DNA of 64,000 nt from Bacillus sp. Marseille-Q1617. GTDB taxonomy: Bacteria > Bacillota > Bacilli > Bacillales > Bacillaceae_B. Positions within the stretch are counted from its first letter, which is position 1. Each line of letters opens with the position of its first letter. Below, piece by piece: positions 16,125 to 24,801 of this stretch. The translations under genes and the position numbers were made by a program. Below the pieces are notes generated by a model. That model saw only the letters and a program-made list of their open reading frames with translations, searched no databases and was not told where the DNA came from. The stretch spans positions 2,233,501-2,297,500 of the forward strand of contig NZ_CAHJXM010000001.1 of assembly GCF_903645295.1 (NCBI RefSeq). Direction: 5' to 3'.

Positions 16125-16721
16125 TTATGATGTCAATGCATCAACTTTGTACCCGTCGCCTTTGACTATAATGTGTAAATCATCTATAACATTGCTCTTC
16201 ATCTTAATGTTCGGATTTAGTAAAATAGTTCCATTCTGAGACAGTTTATTTACTTTTGACCTTGAAATGCCAAGAATCTCTGCGATAAGTTTATCTATTC
16301 TAAGACCAAAATTATATTTACAGCACAGTCTAATCGTAACTTCGTTAGTTCGTGAATCGAGCTTTTCTTTTCTTAACTCGTATCGTATCTCTGTAATTAC
16401 ATCATTACATAGTTTTCTTAATTTGTTGATTTGAAAAGCATAGTACCAAATGGTCTCTTTATCATTATTCATAAACTTTTGAATGAGCTTTGAGTCAATT
16501 TTATTAATATTTACTCTGGATAAAATAGGGTAATTCCAAGTTCCCTCACAATGTGTACAGTTATAAATAAGCCAAATATCAACTATTTTTTGATTCGCAT
16601 TTACCCTGAACTTCTCACTACAATAAAATTCTGTGTTCTTTTTACATTTACTACAATTTCGTTTTATATAAGGTGTTTCCTGAGCAATGATCTCATACTT
16701 GAATAAATTATTTAAACTCAT
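16125..16721 (-). CDS. DUF1062 domain protein
   Basis: 198 residues. N-terminal zinc-ribbon-like pairs C-S-K-C-K-K and C-T-H-C (about 23-28 and 54-57) around KFRVNANQKIVDIWLIYNCT, the DUF1062 signature region. The C-terminal part (LRIDKLIAEILGISRSKVNK, then NGTILLNPNIKMKSNV) resembles an S4-type RNA-binding fold (R-L/I-D-K-L), so an RNA-related role is conceivable. AATAGGAGGAACTGGTGT precedes the ATG. First intact gene at the left end of the array. Confidence 0.85.
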   Translation of the reverse strand: MSLNNLFKYEIIAQETPYIKRNCSKCKKNTEFYCSEKFRVNANQKIVDIWLIYNCTHCEGTWNYPILSRVNINKIDSKLIQKFMNNDKETIWYYAFQINKLRKLCNDVITEIRYELRKEKLDSRTNEVTIRLCCKYNFGLRIDKLIAEILGISRSKVNKLSQNGTILLNPNIKMKSNVIDDLHIIVKGDGYKVDALTS

Positions 16722-17117
16722 ACACCAGTTCCTCCTATTTATTCAGAGGAACGCAAAAATGGTTGAATGGAGAAAGATTTTCCCATTAAAAAACGAAATA
16801 CCATATAGGTATCCCGCCGGAATTAGAACAACTGATTATCCTGCGTTCCCTGTAATGGTTAAAAATAGGCACACTTCTCCTCTCGTTGAACAAAGATGTT
16901 CAAAAAAAAAGAAATGTACTATTTAGTTGCTTAACCATTACAAGTATGTTGGCAAAACCAATTCCACCTTCCAAATTTCTCCTGTATAAATAGTATACCA
17001 TTGTTTTACCAATATTAAAAAACCTAATTTTTCAGCCTCCTTGTGATTATTAAATATTGAAAGTTAGAATTTGAAGTAATATTAAAGTTTTGAATATTAC
17101 TCTCTTACCCTTAAATT
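16722..17117. other. Intergenic stretch, partly shared with the 61.7-kb locus
   Basis: No gene seen. GGAACGCA (16748) and TGCGTTCC (16841) form a wide inverted repeat of unknown meaning. 17030-17097 (CAGCCTCCTTGTGATTATTA, then AAATATTGAAAGTTAGAATT and TGAAGTAATATTAAAG) is nearly identical to 61675-61742, the leader of the quinone oxidoreductase gene. Confidence 0.55.
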
Positions 17118-17564
17118 CTATTGGGATAAATCTAATTCATAATGATAAAAATAATCATCTCTTTTGTATCCATTTTTTTCATATAGTCTTTGAGCAGAAT
17201 GATTATCTGGTGCTGTACTGAGACTAAGGCTTTTAGCACCTGTTTCAATTGCGTATTCTTTTGCTTTATGTAAGAGCAATTCTCCTACTCCTTGTTTTCT
17301 TGCCTTTTTATCAACATATAAATCATTTAATATCCAGGCTCTTTTCAGAGATATAGATGAAAATGCAGGATAAAGTTGAGTAAAACCGACATAGTTTTGT
17401 TTATCTTTAACGACAAATAAAACGGATTCCTTATTTTCTATACGTTCTTTTATGTAAGTTTTAGCACTTTCTAAATCGGATTCTTGTTGATAAAATATCC
17501 GATACAAATTAAATAAATTTGACACTCCTTCTAGGTCTTCAATTGTAGCTTGAAATATTTCCAT
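17118..17564 (-). CDS. GNAT family N-acetyltransferase
   Basis: 148 residues: MEIFQATIEDLEGVSNLFNL, FTQLYPAFSSISLKRAWILN, DLYVDKKARKQGVGELLLHK (acetyl-CoA loop R-K-Q-G-V-G) and STAPDNHSAQRLYEKNGYKR. A canonical small GNAT. TTGAGGTGGGGGTATT upstream. Both its flanks (17030-17097 and 17572-17640) recur at 61.7 kb around a place where the GNAT is absent, so the gene probably once formed a pair with a quinone oxidoreductase. Confidence 0.9.
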   Translation of the reverse strand: MEIFQATIEDLEGVSNLFNLYRIFYQQESDLESAKTYIKERIENKESVLFVVKDKQNYVGFTQLYPAFSSISLKRAWILNDLYVDKKARKQGVGELLLHKAKEYAIETGAKSLSLSTAPDNHSAQRLYEKNGYKRDDYFYHYELDLSQ

Positions 17565-17829
17565 AATACCCCCACCTCAAAAACAATTTATTTCTATTGA
17601 TAATTCATCTTAATATTACCACTTTTCTTTATACTTTGTGCATGATAGGGGTCTGTCCCCCGACACAGGCCATGAACCTATGGAAATCGTCGAAGAAGTT
17701 GGTCCAGGTGTGAGTAATTTCCTTAATATCATTCACTGTTGCTTTTCTGATTTTCACTTTCACACCTCATATTATTTTATTTCTATAAGATTTCTGTAAT
17801 TACCTATAATTTACTGTTCTCAATTTTAG

Positions 17830-17912
17830 TCTAAAGAAAAAAGAGTTGCCGATCCCTATTGGATCTTCAACTCACAATCTTCCCCGTTATGGAACAATGA
17901 ACGAGTTAAAAC
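17830..17912. repeat. Cassette-type hairpin site
   Basis: AGAGTTGCCGATCCCTATTG / GATCTTCAACTC forms a hairpin (GAGTTG/CAACTC, GATCC/GGATC); it is followed by CTTCCCCGTTATGGAACAAT, which fits the core after array hairpins. The VOC pseudogene's stop codon follows closely. Confidence 0.55.
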
Positions 17913-17934
17913 ATAGCCTTCTCATTTTAACTTT

Positions 17935-18354
17935 CTATTTGGAAATAAGATATTTTTCTCTGAAGATTGGACTAAGTTCACTCCATACATCAAATTTATT
18001 ACCATCTAAATCATAAAATACAAAATTTCTTCCAGAATGCCCTCTGTCCTCAATCTCTCCAACTCTAATTTCACATTGCTTAAAGTCCTTATGTATTGCT
18101 TTTAAGTCATTTAATCCATTTACTTCGAATGTTAACGAGAAATGCTCATTACCGTAAATATCAATAAAATTGGAGCTTTAATTTTCATTAGAATTCACAA
18201 GAAAAATACTTTGATTGGCAAAGTTTAAAATAGCTTTGTCTGGATCTTTGTAGCTTAACTCTGCTCCTAGTTTATTTACATACCAATCAGAAGAAAGGTC
18301 TACATTAATCACTGGTATATACGTTGTGCCTATCCTTAATAATTTATCACCCAT
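17935..18354 (-). pseudogene. VOC/glyoxalase family protein with in-frame TAA
   Basis: 139 sense positions. The first half (MGDKLLRIGTTYIPVINVDL, SSDWYVNKLGAELSYKD, ILNFANQSIFLVNSNEN) and the second half (IDIYGNEHFSLTFEVNGLND, GRNFVFYDLDGNKFDVWSEL) are in one frame, interrupted only by TAA at 18178-18180. The layout is that of a single-module vicinal-oxygen-chelate protein. The stop falls where a polar residue would do and could come from CAA by one C-to-T change. Ribosome site GGGAGGGGATAAAAA. Confidence 0.75.
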
Positions 18355-18465
18355 TTTTTATCCCCTCCCAAATTCCAAAATATTCTAAATTTAATTATTC
18401 AACAAAAAATCCTTACTTCCTGCATTAAAGTAAAGATTTTATACTGATTTATGCAACTGTTAATG

Positions 18466-18532
18466 AACTAAACTGCCCCTTTACTTGAATAAAGGGCGGC
18501 TGCTTGTTCAGCAAACGCCCCCGTTTCGTATT
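18466..18532. repeat. Cassette-type hairpin site
   Basis: CTAAACTGCCCCTTTACTTG (core), AATAAA, hairpin GGGCG-GCTGCTTGTTCAGCA-AACGCCC, second core CCCCCGTTTCGTATTA. The hairpin sequence is the same as at 22207-22233 and 28115-28140. No T-run follows, so not a terminator. The IS110-type element begins just to the right. Confidence 0.75.
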
Positions 18533-18599
18533 ATAAGGTTAACCAGAATGTTAGATTTTTCTGGTTGACCATTTTTTATATGGTCTTATTATAACAGTA

Positions 18600-18680
18600 G
18601 CCAGGGTAGAACGTCCGCCCCCGTGGGACTTAGATCCCGTCCGTTAAACCGTTCACCCCCTACTGGTAGAAACATGTTTG
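18600..18680 (+). ncRNA. Candidate bridge RNA region of the IS110 element
   Basis: IS110-group elements encode a structured bridge RNA in the non-coding end before the transposase (established for IS621). Here CCAGGGTAG (18601) and CTACTGG (18661) could close an outer stem with GGGACTTAGATCCC as an inner hairpin. Only position and foldability support this; specificity loops were not identified. Confidence 0.3.
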
Positions 18681-18780
18681 AGGCTGGTTGGGACAAAGAT
18701 CTCGTATAACAAGCGAAGCTATGATACTACTAGGAGGATTAGGGGTTACTGGCAAGATGAATATGAGGAGGAGATGGAGA

Positions 18781-20016
18781 ATGAATCCAGTCGTTGGTCT
18801 GGATGTATCGAAAGGAGAAAGTGAGGTTCAGGCCTTTTTAGATAAAGGAAAACCTTACGGGAAAAGTTTTAGTATCAAGCATAATCTGGAAGGGCTAAGC
18901 TCACTACTTGAGTTTCTGGAAAGTGTGAAAGATAAAACAGGTATTCAACCTTCGGTTGTCCTAGAAGCAACTGGCCATTACCATGCACCTGTGGTTCAGT
19001 TTCTGGAGCAGCATAACTATTTATTAATCATCGTAAACCCGTTGATCTCTCATCGAGCTAAAAGTTCTAGTTTACGAAAAGTTAAAACGGATGCCATCGA
19101 TGCTTATCGTCTCTGTGAGCTTTATTACAAAGAGGATTTAGAACCCTATGAAAGACGCGGCATTCAGCTTTTGAACCTACGTAACCTCACAAGACAGCAT
19201 GAGAATATTACTGGGATATATGTTCAAACCAAGCTCCAATTCCAAGCAGTGTTGGATCAAATCTTCACTGAGTATAGAGGTGTGTTTGGAGATTTATATT
19301 CCGTTGTGTCCTTGCTTCTTTTAAAGGAATTTCCCGCCTCAGAAGATATTCTGGCTGTGAGTGAAGATGTGTTGGCTGAGAAAATCAAGGAATTCTGTAA
19401 GAGTCGCTCTAAGAGATGGGCAGAAGAAAAAGCTCGGGATCTAAAGCAAGCTGCAGCACGGAATCCATTTAAAAAGACGCTTTATCAGAGTCATTTACTG
19501 AGTCTAAGTATGTATATTGATATGCTTCTTCAATACAAAGAGCATCTATCCAGAATGGAGTCAGAGATAGACACTCTCGCAAAAGAAGTTGAAGAATATA
19601 AGATTATCCAATCTATCCCTGGTATCGGAGAAAAGATCGCCGCCACGATCATTTCTGAAATAGGAGAGATAGACCGGTTTAATCACCCGAAAAAGCTTGT
19701 AGCATTCGCTGGGGTTGATCCAGAAGTATTTGAATCAGGTAAGTTTAAAGCTACTCTTGTTCGCATTACAAAACGTGGTTCTAGCAGATTAAGGCACGCC
19801 TTATATTTGGCCGTTCGCTCTGGTATTCGTGACTGTCGCAAACAAAAAACAACAGATGAAATCATCCCTAGAAACAAGAGATTGAGAGCTTTTTATGATA
19901 AGAAGCGTGAGGAAGGAAAACTTTATAAAGTAGCCGTCATTGCTTGTGTAAATAAGCTCTTACATTGGATCTATGCCATATTAAAAAACAGAACCACTTT
20001 CCAAGATATAGCCTAA
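18781..20016 (+). CDS. IS110-family transposase (DEDD recombinase)
   Basis: 411 residues from the ATG behind GAGGAGGAGATGGAG; the frame is open upstream but lacks another ribosome site. N-terminal RuvC-like domain: VGLDVSKGESEVQAF (first Asp), VVLEATGHYHAPVVQFLEQH (Glu) and VKTDAIDAYRLCELY (the two Asp). C-terminal Transposase_20 domain: SIPGIGEKIAATIISEIGEI, AFAGVDPEVFESGKF, with a Ser in the TKRGSSRLRHALYLAVRS segment as the expected nucleophile. Intact and probably active. Confidence 0.95.
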   Translation: MNPVVGLDVSKGESEVQAFLDKGKPYGKSFSIKHNLEGLSSLLEFLESVKDKTGIQPSVVLEATGHYHAPVVQFLEQHNYLLIIVNPLISHRAKSSSLRKVKTDAIDAYRLCELYYKEDLEPYERRGIQLLNLRNLTRQHENITGIYVQTKLQFQAVLDQIFTEYRGVFGDLYSVVSLLLLKEFPASEDILAVSEDVLAEKIKEFCKSRSKRWAEEKARDLKQAAARNPFKKTLYQSHLLSLSMYIDMLLQYKEHLSRMESEIDTLAKEVEEYKIIQSIPGIGEKIAATIISEIGEIDRFNHPKKLVAFAGVDPEVFESGKFKATLVRITKRGSSRLRHALYLAVRSGIRDCRKQKTTDEIIPRNKRLRAFYDKKREEGKLYKVAVIACVNKLLHWIYAILKNRTTFQDIA

Positions 20017-20043
20017 TTAAGATTTCCAGCTAAATAAGACAAA

Positions 20044-20072
20044 ACCTTCCAAACATATGTCTGTGGAAGGTT
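20044..20072 (+). terminator. Hairpin after the transposase gene
   Basis: AACCTTCCA CACATATGTCTG region: ACCTTCCA and TGGAAGGT pair around AACATATGTCTG, then TATTTGG. 28 bases after the stop codon. Confidence 0.7.
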
Positions 20073-20276
20073 ATTTGGCATGCCTATTTTCAGTATAACA
20101 TGAGTTATTTTAAGTTTTTATTGAAAAATGTTGACAAACTATTAGCTGGTTTAATTAAAAATACACAGTTAACGGCTGAATGTAATACTTATCTGACATT
20201 TTGTATTTCACTTCTTATCCTTATTGCCCAATAGTGAAGTTGAGATAGCACTAAAAATATCACCAATAATAAGTGA

Positions 20277-20561
20277 TTATTTCTTACGTTTTCGTTCTAA
20301 AAATATAGGTGCATTATTTAGTAAGATAGATACAATTGTCAAAAACCAAAATGCCCTTGCCATACCTGGTATTACATCCATTAAAGCCGACCAATCTTCC
20401 ACTTTTACCCACCGAGTTAGATTACTGTAATTTGCACAATTTGTTAAAGCTGTAAATGATAATGCCATCGCCATAGCAAGCTTATAATCCTTTCCTGCTG
20501 CATACAAAGAAAGGTTTATAACAGTTACTACTATTGCAATAACCCCTAATATTACCCACAT
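20277..20561 (-). CDS. Small membrane protein (94 aa)
   Basis: Start ATG lies behind GGAGGGGATATTT; an earlier in-frame ATG overlaps that ribosome site and is rejected. MWVILGVIAIVVTVINLSLY and MARAFWFLTIVSILLNNAPI are membrane helices, with a moderately hydrophobic middle (LAMAMALSFTALTNCANYSN), ending in the basic FLERKRKK. No family recognised. A cassette-array member between the IS and the esterase-like gene. Confidence 0.7.
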   Translation of the reverse strand: MWVILGVIAIVVTVINLSLYAAGKDYKLAMAMALSFTALTNCANYSNLTRWVKVEDWSALMDVIPGMARAFWFLTIVSILLNNAPIFLERKRKK

Positions 20562-20665
20562 AAATATCCCCTCCATATAATTTATTTTATTAGAAGATGG
20601 TGTTATCCCCTCATCTGGAATTTCATCATTTTTAGAAAGGTATTGATAATCGACTATGTTTATTG

Positions 20666-20716
20666 CATTAACCTGCCCTTAGTGAAATATCAATTAACAT
20701 TTCCCCTATTATTCAG
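20666..20716. repeat. Cassette-type site
   Basis: ATTAACCTGCCCTTAGTGAA (core) and TTTCCCCTATTATTCAG (second core). The spacer is short and the hairpin weak. The TAA stop of the esterase-like gene lies inside the second core (20709-20711). Confidence 0.6.
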
Positions 20717-21926
20717 ACCGTTTTAAATATTTTGGGGAGGTCACTTCCCGTATAAAGATTATTGCATCATAGTGGTCTTGTGGATAAATAACCATTGGGG
20801 AAAGACCCGAAAATCCAGATTCCAATAACCTCCATCTTCTTTTGAACCACATTTTTCTCTCGGTGATTTGATTTTGTACATTCAATGGAAGAAATAAGTC
20901 TGTTTCTGATGTCTCATAAAGTAATGACTCTAAATGATAATGATCTTTTTTCATAATATTTATCTCTAATTCGACCCGTAATTGTGTTGCAAATTCCCCA
21001 CTCCCAGCATAAAGACCAATCGCATAAAAGTCTTTAGGGTACTTCTTTTGCAACCAATACCCAACCGACCTAATTCCTAATAATTTTGCAGTGAGGGGTC
21101 GTCTTTTTCGTATATGAAAATTATGGGACCATACAATTATCTTCTCTTTAATATAATAGTGATTCATTAGCCATTCTAAATTTTGAAACATATTAAACCC
21201 TCTTTGAATCCCAGAGGATAGGTATCCTCTTAAATTCACCTGTAACCATTGCAACCTATTTTGCATCCCCCGTTGGATTAATAGAAACATCCTTTGTATT
21301 TCGGGATTCGAGTAGTTTTTTCGTTTAATATCTATTAATTTTAATACTCCTTCATATTCTTGAATGGCAGATTTCATTCTCTTTTTTATAGGTTTTGTTA
21401 TCTTTACCAACATTTCAGAGTCTAATTCAAAATATTGTTCCTCAACTCTTCTCATAGATTCATATAACTCATAATCCGTATGATTTTTTATCCAATCTAA
21501 CATATGTTCAGATATTAAAGGATAAGTAGGCTGGGGATCCATTCCACTAAGTTTTATAGACTGAGCCCATTTCTCAGAAAACAGTGGTTTCATTTCTTCA
21601 TTATGGTAAATATCTAATAAGCTACTTTGGATTTGTTTCTCAGGGGAGTCGTCGCTTAAAAATTGTTTGCACAGAGTTGCTTCCAAAAGTCCGCTTTCAA
21701 GTACGACAACGTTAAATCCGTGATATTGATGTAAATAACGGATTAAGTCAGTTTTAGTTGTGAAATAGTCCGCTATTCCGTGTGAATTTTCACCAAGAAG
21801 AATAATTCGCTTATCTTGTATAAAGCGGTCAATAAATGAAAATCCATTATTTGTTTTTATTTCAGAAGCAGTTCTTTTAATTTGTTCTTTCCAACGATTT
21901 CTTGTAATTTCTCTGACAAAATTCAT
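20709..21926 (-). CDS. Erythromycin esterase-like family protein
   Basis: 405 residues from the ATG behind GAGGAAGGAAATT. RIILLGENSHGIADYFTTKT (about 44-63) holds the G-E-x-S/T-H-G motif of Ere/EreA-like proteins, with FNVVVLESG nearby and IIVWSHNFHIRKRRPL (catalytic-region His) in the C-terminal half, then YAIGLYAGSGEF. Members hydrolyse macrolide lactones or act on unknown esters. The protein diverges enough that macrolide resistance is not certain. Typical of a mobile cassette gene. Confidence 0.85.
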   Translation of the reverse strand: MNFVREITRNRWKEQIKRTASEIKTNNGFSFIDRFIQDKRIILLGENSHGIADYFTTKTDLIRYLHQYHGFNVVVLESGLLEATLCKQFLSDDSPEKQIQSSLLDIYHNEEMKPLFSEKWAQSIKLSGMDPQPTYPLISEHMLDWIKNHTDYELYESMRRVEEQYFELDSEMLVKITKPIKKRMKSAIQEYEGVLKLIDIKRKNYSNPEIQRMFLLIQRGMQNRLQWLQVNLRGYLSSGIQRGFNMFQNLEWLMNHYYIKEKIIVWSHNFHIRKRRPLTAKLLGIRSVGYWLQKKYPKDFYAIGLYAGSGEFATQLRVELEINIMKKDHYHLESLLYETSETDLFLPLNVQNQITERKMWFKRRWRLLESGFSGLSPMVIYPQDHYDAIIFIREVTSPKYLKRSE

Positions 21927-22008
21927 AATTTCCTTCCTCATTTTAAAATCACCAAAGTTATCTCCCTAATTATTTATAAATGATTTAAATTTTGGCAACA
22001 TTTGATAA

Positions 22009-22248
22009 ACTAACCTGCTCCGTTAGTTTAAGCGAAACAATTCACAATATAACAATTATTCATACTAAAATCATACCTAAAAAAAAACAGATTACGGTCC
22101 TGATTTCTAAAAAGTCATTTCATTCGTTGCTGTGCAGTTTGTGTCAAAAGTGTCTTCTATCCCGCAGGTCTCTTATTCAACAATCCTGCTCCTTTACTGG
22201 AACAAAGGGCGGTTGCTTGTTCAGCAAACGCCCCTGCTAGTTGAATAC
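22009..22248. repeat. Tandem cassette-type sites
   Basis: First site: CTAACCTGCTCCGTTAGTTT then AAGCGAAACAATTCACAATA, with a distal arm CATTCGTTGCTGTGCAGT; this whole block has a relative at 26374-26488 (AATCCTGTTTCATTTGTTAA, GCGCAACAATT...ATTGTTGCGCAGT). Second site: CAACAATCCTGCTCCTTTAC, hairpin GGGCGGTTGCTTGTTCAGCA-AACGCCC, second core CCCCTGCTAGTTGAATAC just before the next stop codon. Confidence 0.7.
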
Positions 22249-22252
22249 TTGT

Positions 22253-22681
22253 TTATTTCGCTTCAACAATAAAGCTTGTATACGGTTCATCATCAACAAA
22301 TATATCAATCTTCCAAAGACCTTCTTTATCAAGTGAGAATTTTGCTCCGCTTTGCTTATTATCAATCTCCCATTCATAAAGTTCCACAATATCGTCTGAA
22401 TTTTGATGAGTCGCAGTCATCTTATATCTTTTACCATTAAAATCTTCTGTACTCTCCAAGAAATAGACGTTGTACTGTCTTCCTTTATTTACTGGAAATT
22501 CTGGTTCATCGCTTTCACCGTTCACTTTGTGAATCCCGAACTTTCCTTCTGTTCCGTGTAAGGTCATATTATCATAAGTAAATGTAGGGCTTAACCTCCA
22601 GTTTGTACTATCATTGTCTGCACATCCTGTAAATAATATTCCAGTCAAAATCAGTAACCAGATTATATTCCTCAATGACAT
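22253..22681 (-). CDS. Putative lipoprotein
   Basis: 142 residues. Signal peptide MSLRNIIWLLILTGILFTGC with lipobox L-F-T-G-C (lipidated Cys about 20). The mature part is beta-rich: STNWRLSPTFTYDNMTLHG, GRQYNVYFLESTEDFNGKRY, EGLWKIDIFVDDEPYTSFIV, resembling an immunoglobulin-like fold. GGGGGAGAG precedes the ATG; the next in-frame TTG is an alternative start. No family recognised. Confidence 0.75.
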   Translation of the reverse strand: MSLRNIIWLLILTGILFTGCADNDSTNWRLSPTFTYDNMTLHGTEGKFGIHKVNGESDEPEFPVNKGRQYNVYFLESTEDFNGKRYKMTATHQNSDDIVELYEWEIDNKQSGAKFSLDKEGLWKIDIFVDDEPYTSFIVEAK

Positions 22682-22732
22682 CTCTCCCCCATCACTTTAA
22701 TATTTTAAAAAGTGTATTAGCTTTTGGGTTTA

Positions 22733-22862
22733 CTCAACAATCCTGCCCAATTGAAGAAGGGCAATAGACGGATCGAGACTTGCTGACCTTCAGTTATTGC
22801 CCCTGTTTCTTGAATAAAGGCAAAGCTGAAGATTATCAATACAATCTTCAGCTTTGGCTGTT
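22733..22862. repeat. Cassette-type site with second hairpin
   Basis: CAACAATCCTGCCCAATTGA, AGAA, hairpin GGGCAATAGACGG...CTTCAGTTATTGCCC, second core CCCCTGTTTCTTGAATAA, then a second hairpin GCAAAGCTGAAGATT / AATCTTCAGCTTTGGC just before the YjcQ stop. Confidence 0.75.
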
Positions 22863-22865
22863 CAG

Positions 22866-23126
22866 TCATTTTAAAGAATAGGCATCATTGTCTTCTAAGA
22901 ACCTCAGTCCATCTAATGTTATTTTGGCATTATCGTACCATACTGATTGTACTTTATTACCTTGACCACCTTTTGTAACTGAGATCCCTTTAGCAAGTCC
23001 TTCGTCAAGAATAAGTTCTGCTATATCTCCCCATTCTTCTTTATCTATGTCAAAATCACTTTGTACAATTTTCTCTCTTTGGTCCAACTTCATTAGAATA
23101 CTATAAATGCATTTTAACTTTTTCAT
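22866..23126 (-). CDS. YjcQ family protein
   Basis: 86 residues from an ATG behind AGGGGAAAGTTTAGAG; an upstream in-frame start has no ribosome site and would overlap the next gene. The winged-helix-like pattern MKKLKCIYSILMKLDQREKI, EEWGDIAELILDEGLAKGIS, KITLDGLRFLEDN is that of YjcQ, found in Bacillus prophages and mobile regions. Function unknown, possibly DNA-binding. Paired with the upstream gene, 17 bases apart. Confidence 0.8.
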   Translation of the reverse strand: MKKLKCIYSILMKLDQREKIVQSDFDIDKEEWGDIAELILDEGLAKGISVTKGGQGNKVQSVWYDNAKITLDGLRFLEDNDAYSLK

Positions 23127-23143
23127 CTCTAAACTTTCCCCTC

Positions 23144-23953
23144 TTATACTAATCCTAATAAAAAGCTCGTTACAGCCTCTCCCCACTTTGGATTATTTAT
23201 GACGTTAGTTGATAACCTTAATAAACCTTTTGATCCTATATCATAAATACTTGAAGCAAGACTTTGAAGATTATTTTCTGAAGGATTTGTTTTCTCCAAT
23301 TCATCTTGAATCTCATTAGTTGTTTCCTTTACTTCAATTACTTGAGATTGATCAATGACACCCTGTTCTATAGCTTTCTTTACAAGTTCGTCGGATAACT
23401 CTCCTACCTTCAAAGTTTGTGTAATATTTTCTCCCAGAGCGACGTTTCCGTGATCAGCAGATATACTTCCATAATTTATAACCTGTAAAGATCCAGACTC
23501 TATATGATCTTTGCCTTCGACTTCATCTTCTATCAAATCATTTAACTTATCCATCAAGTTATCTAAACATGGAAAAAGAATCTGTTCATTCCATAGTCTA
23601 ATATTTTCATTAAGCTTTTTTGCGACAAATATATTTAAAGCATAGGTTTCTATAGTAAATTCACCCTCTGAGGCACGTTTCATAACTTGTAAGACGTAAG
23701 CAATCTGCAAATCTTTTTCTTCTGGTAATTGCAGTTCAAACCAACCACCTGACGAATTTTCGATGCTTTCAAAGTCAATATCCATAAACAAATATGGACC
23801 TACGATCGAATTTATTACTTTATTCTGTTTGATTAAACCTATAAGTTCCTTTACACGTGTAGAGTACACTTTATGTCCAGCATACTGAAGAGAGTGAATT
23901 GTCTTTTCGAAATCTCTAATCGCCCTCTTAATCTCTTTTTGACTAAATTCCAT
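23144..23953 (-). CDS. Hypothetical protein co-transcribed with YjcQ gene
   Basis: 269 residues from the ATG behind GGTGTGAGGTTG. Helical N-terminal region (FSQKEIKRAIRDFEKTIHSL, RVKELIGLIKQNKVINSIVG), a central mixed region, then GSISADHGNVALGENITQTL, a short linker motif seen in several phage-associated proteins, and a helical C-terminus ending AVTSFLLGLV. The final hydrophobic helix suggests membrane contact. Possibly a defence or phage-related pair with YjcQ, but nothing here proves it. Confidence 0.7.
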   Translation of the reverse strand: MEFSQKEIKRAIRDFEKTIHSLQYAGHKVYSTRVKELIGLIKQNKVINSIVGPYLFMDIDFESIENSSGGWFELQLPEEKDLQIAYVLQVMKRASEGEFTIETYALNIFVAKKLNENIRLWNEQILFPCLDNLMDKLNDLIEDEVEGKDHIESGSLQVINYGSISADHGNVALGENITQTLKVGELSDELVKKAIEQGVIDQSQVIEVKETTNEIQDELEKTNPSENNLQSLASSIYDIGSKGLLRLSTNVINNPKWGEAVTSFLLGLV

Positions 23954-24060
23954 CAACCTCACACCTTCCATTATTTTCTAACCTAATAATACCACATAGT
24001 TCAACCGTTATATAATTTAAAAAAAGCCCTTAATAGATACATTTATCTCGAAGTCAAGTC

Positions 24061-24146
24061 TTCAACAATCCTGCCCAATAATTGAAGAAGGGCAATAGCC
24101 GAATCAATTAGCTGAACTTCGGTTATTGCCCCCAATGATTTAATAA
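24061..24146. repeat. Cassette-type site (clearest copy)
   Basis: CAACAATCCTGCCCAATAAT TGAAGAA (core), hairpin GGGCAATAGCCGAA - TCAATTAGCTGAAC - TTCGGTTATTGCCC (13-14 bp stem), second core CCCCCAATGATTTAATAA. The two cores are direct repeats of each other. The DUF3139 stop codon (24140-24142) lies inside the second core. No T-run. Confidence 0.85.
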
Positions 24147-24538
24147 CAATTTTTAATCATATGTTTTCTTTCTTCAGTATATTTTACTTCATATGCCCCT
24201 GTATCTTCGCTGTAATAACTACATTCTTGCTGTACTTTCCCTGTCTCTCTCCATTGTACATACACATATTCTTCTTTAGGTTCATCTTTAAAAACAACAT
24301 AAGCAATTGTACCTTTAATTCTATTCGTGTTAAATTTCATATTATATTCTGCTTCAATAGATAAGACATCTTCTTCTGTATAATCATTCAGCACCAAGTG
24401 TTCTTTTACTTGATTTTCCATTGAATAATCCCTTATAAAGTTTCCGTGTACCGCATCATAAATAAATATTGGGACACCAACAACAACAACAACTAAACAA
24501 ATTACCAGGATAATTATTAACTTTTTATTCTTCTTCAA
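24140..24538 (-). CDS. DUF3139 domain protein
   Basis: 132 residues from TTG behind GGGAGG. One N-terminal membrane helix (KLIIILVICLVVVVVGVPIF) then the DUF3139 pattern: VHGNFIRDYSMENQVKEHLV, VLSIEAEYNMKFNTNRIKG, VVFKDEPKEEYVYVQWRETG. A small membrane-anchored extracytoplasmic protein common in Bacillaceae; role unknown. Confidence 0.85.
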   Translation of the reverse strand: MKKNKKLIIILVICLVVVVVGVPIFIYDAVHGNFIRDYSMENQVKEHLVLNDYTEEDVLSIEAEYNMKFNTNRIKGTIAYVVFKDEPKEEYVYVQWRETGKVQQECSYYSEDTGAYEVKYTEERKHMIKNCY

Positions 24539-24618
24539 AATATAACCTCCCTCAGCTGATGACATAGTGTGATTTTACACTAAAGGGGTATATTGTCAAT
24601 TGTTTGTCTAGTAGGCTT

Positions 24619-24655
24619 ATTCAACCAACCTGCCCGATAATTGAATACTTAAAAG
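24619..24655. repeat. Degenerate cassette-type core
   Basis: TTCAACCAACCTGCCCGATA ATTGAATACTTAAAAG. The core is intact but the expected GGGCAATA hairpin is not; instead GCTGAAGACC follows. A partly eroded site. Confidence 0.6.
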
Positions 24656-24801
24656 CTGAAGACCAACTGACCGAATTCTAGTTTTACCGAGTTATTTGAC
24701 CAAAAGGCCACAAGAAGCATAAATGACACAGCTTCGTTGACTACGCAGCAACTAGATCTATTGTTACTTATATTTCTTGGTATACCTCAGATCCCGTTTG
24801 T

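Larger units (their letters stand above)
18541..20080 (+). mobile_element. IS110-family insertion sequence (ends approximate)
   Basis: One transposase gene, about 240 bases of non-coding DNA upstream and a hairpin downstream. IS110 elements lack terminal inverted repeats, so the ends cannot be fixed by eye; limits are set between the array site on the left and the hairpin at 20044-20072. The long upstream non-coding part fits the IS110 rather than the IS1111 subgroup. It sits right next to a cassette hairpin site. Confidence 0.75.

Noticed and set aside
17648..17770. Coding relic HEPMEIVEEVGPGVSN on the plus strand
   Set aside because: Only about 16 residues are suggestive, they start inside a repeat, and no family came to mind.
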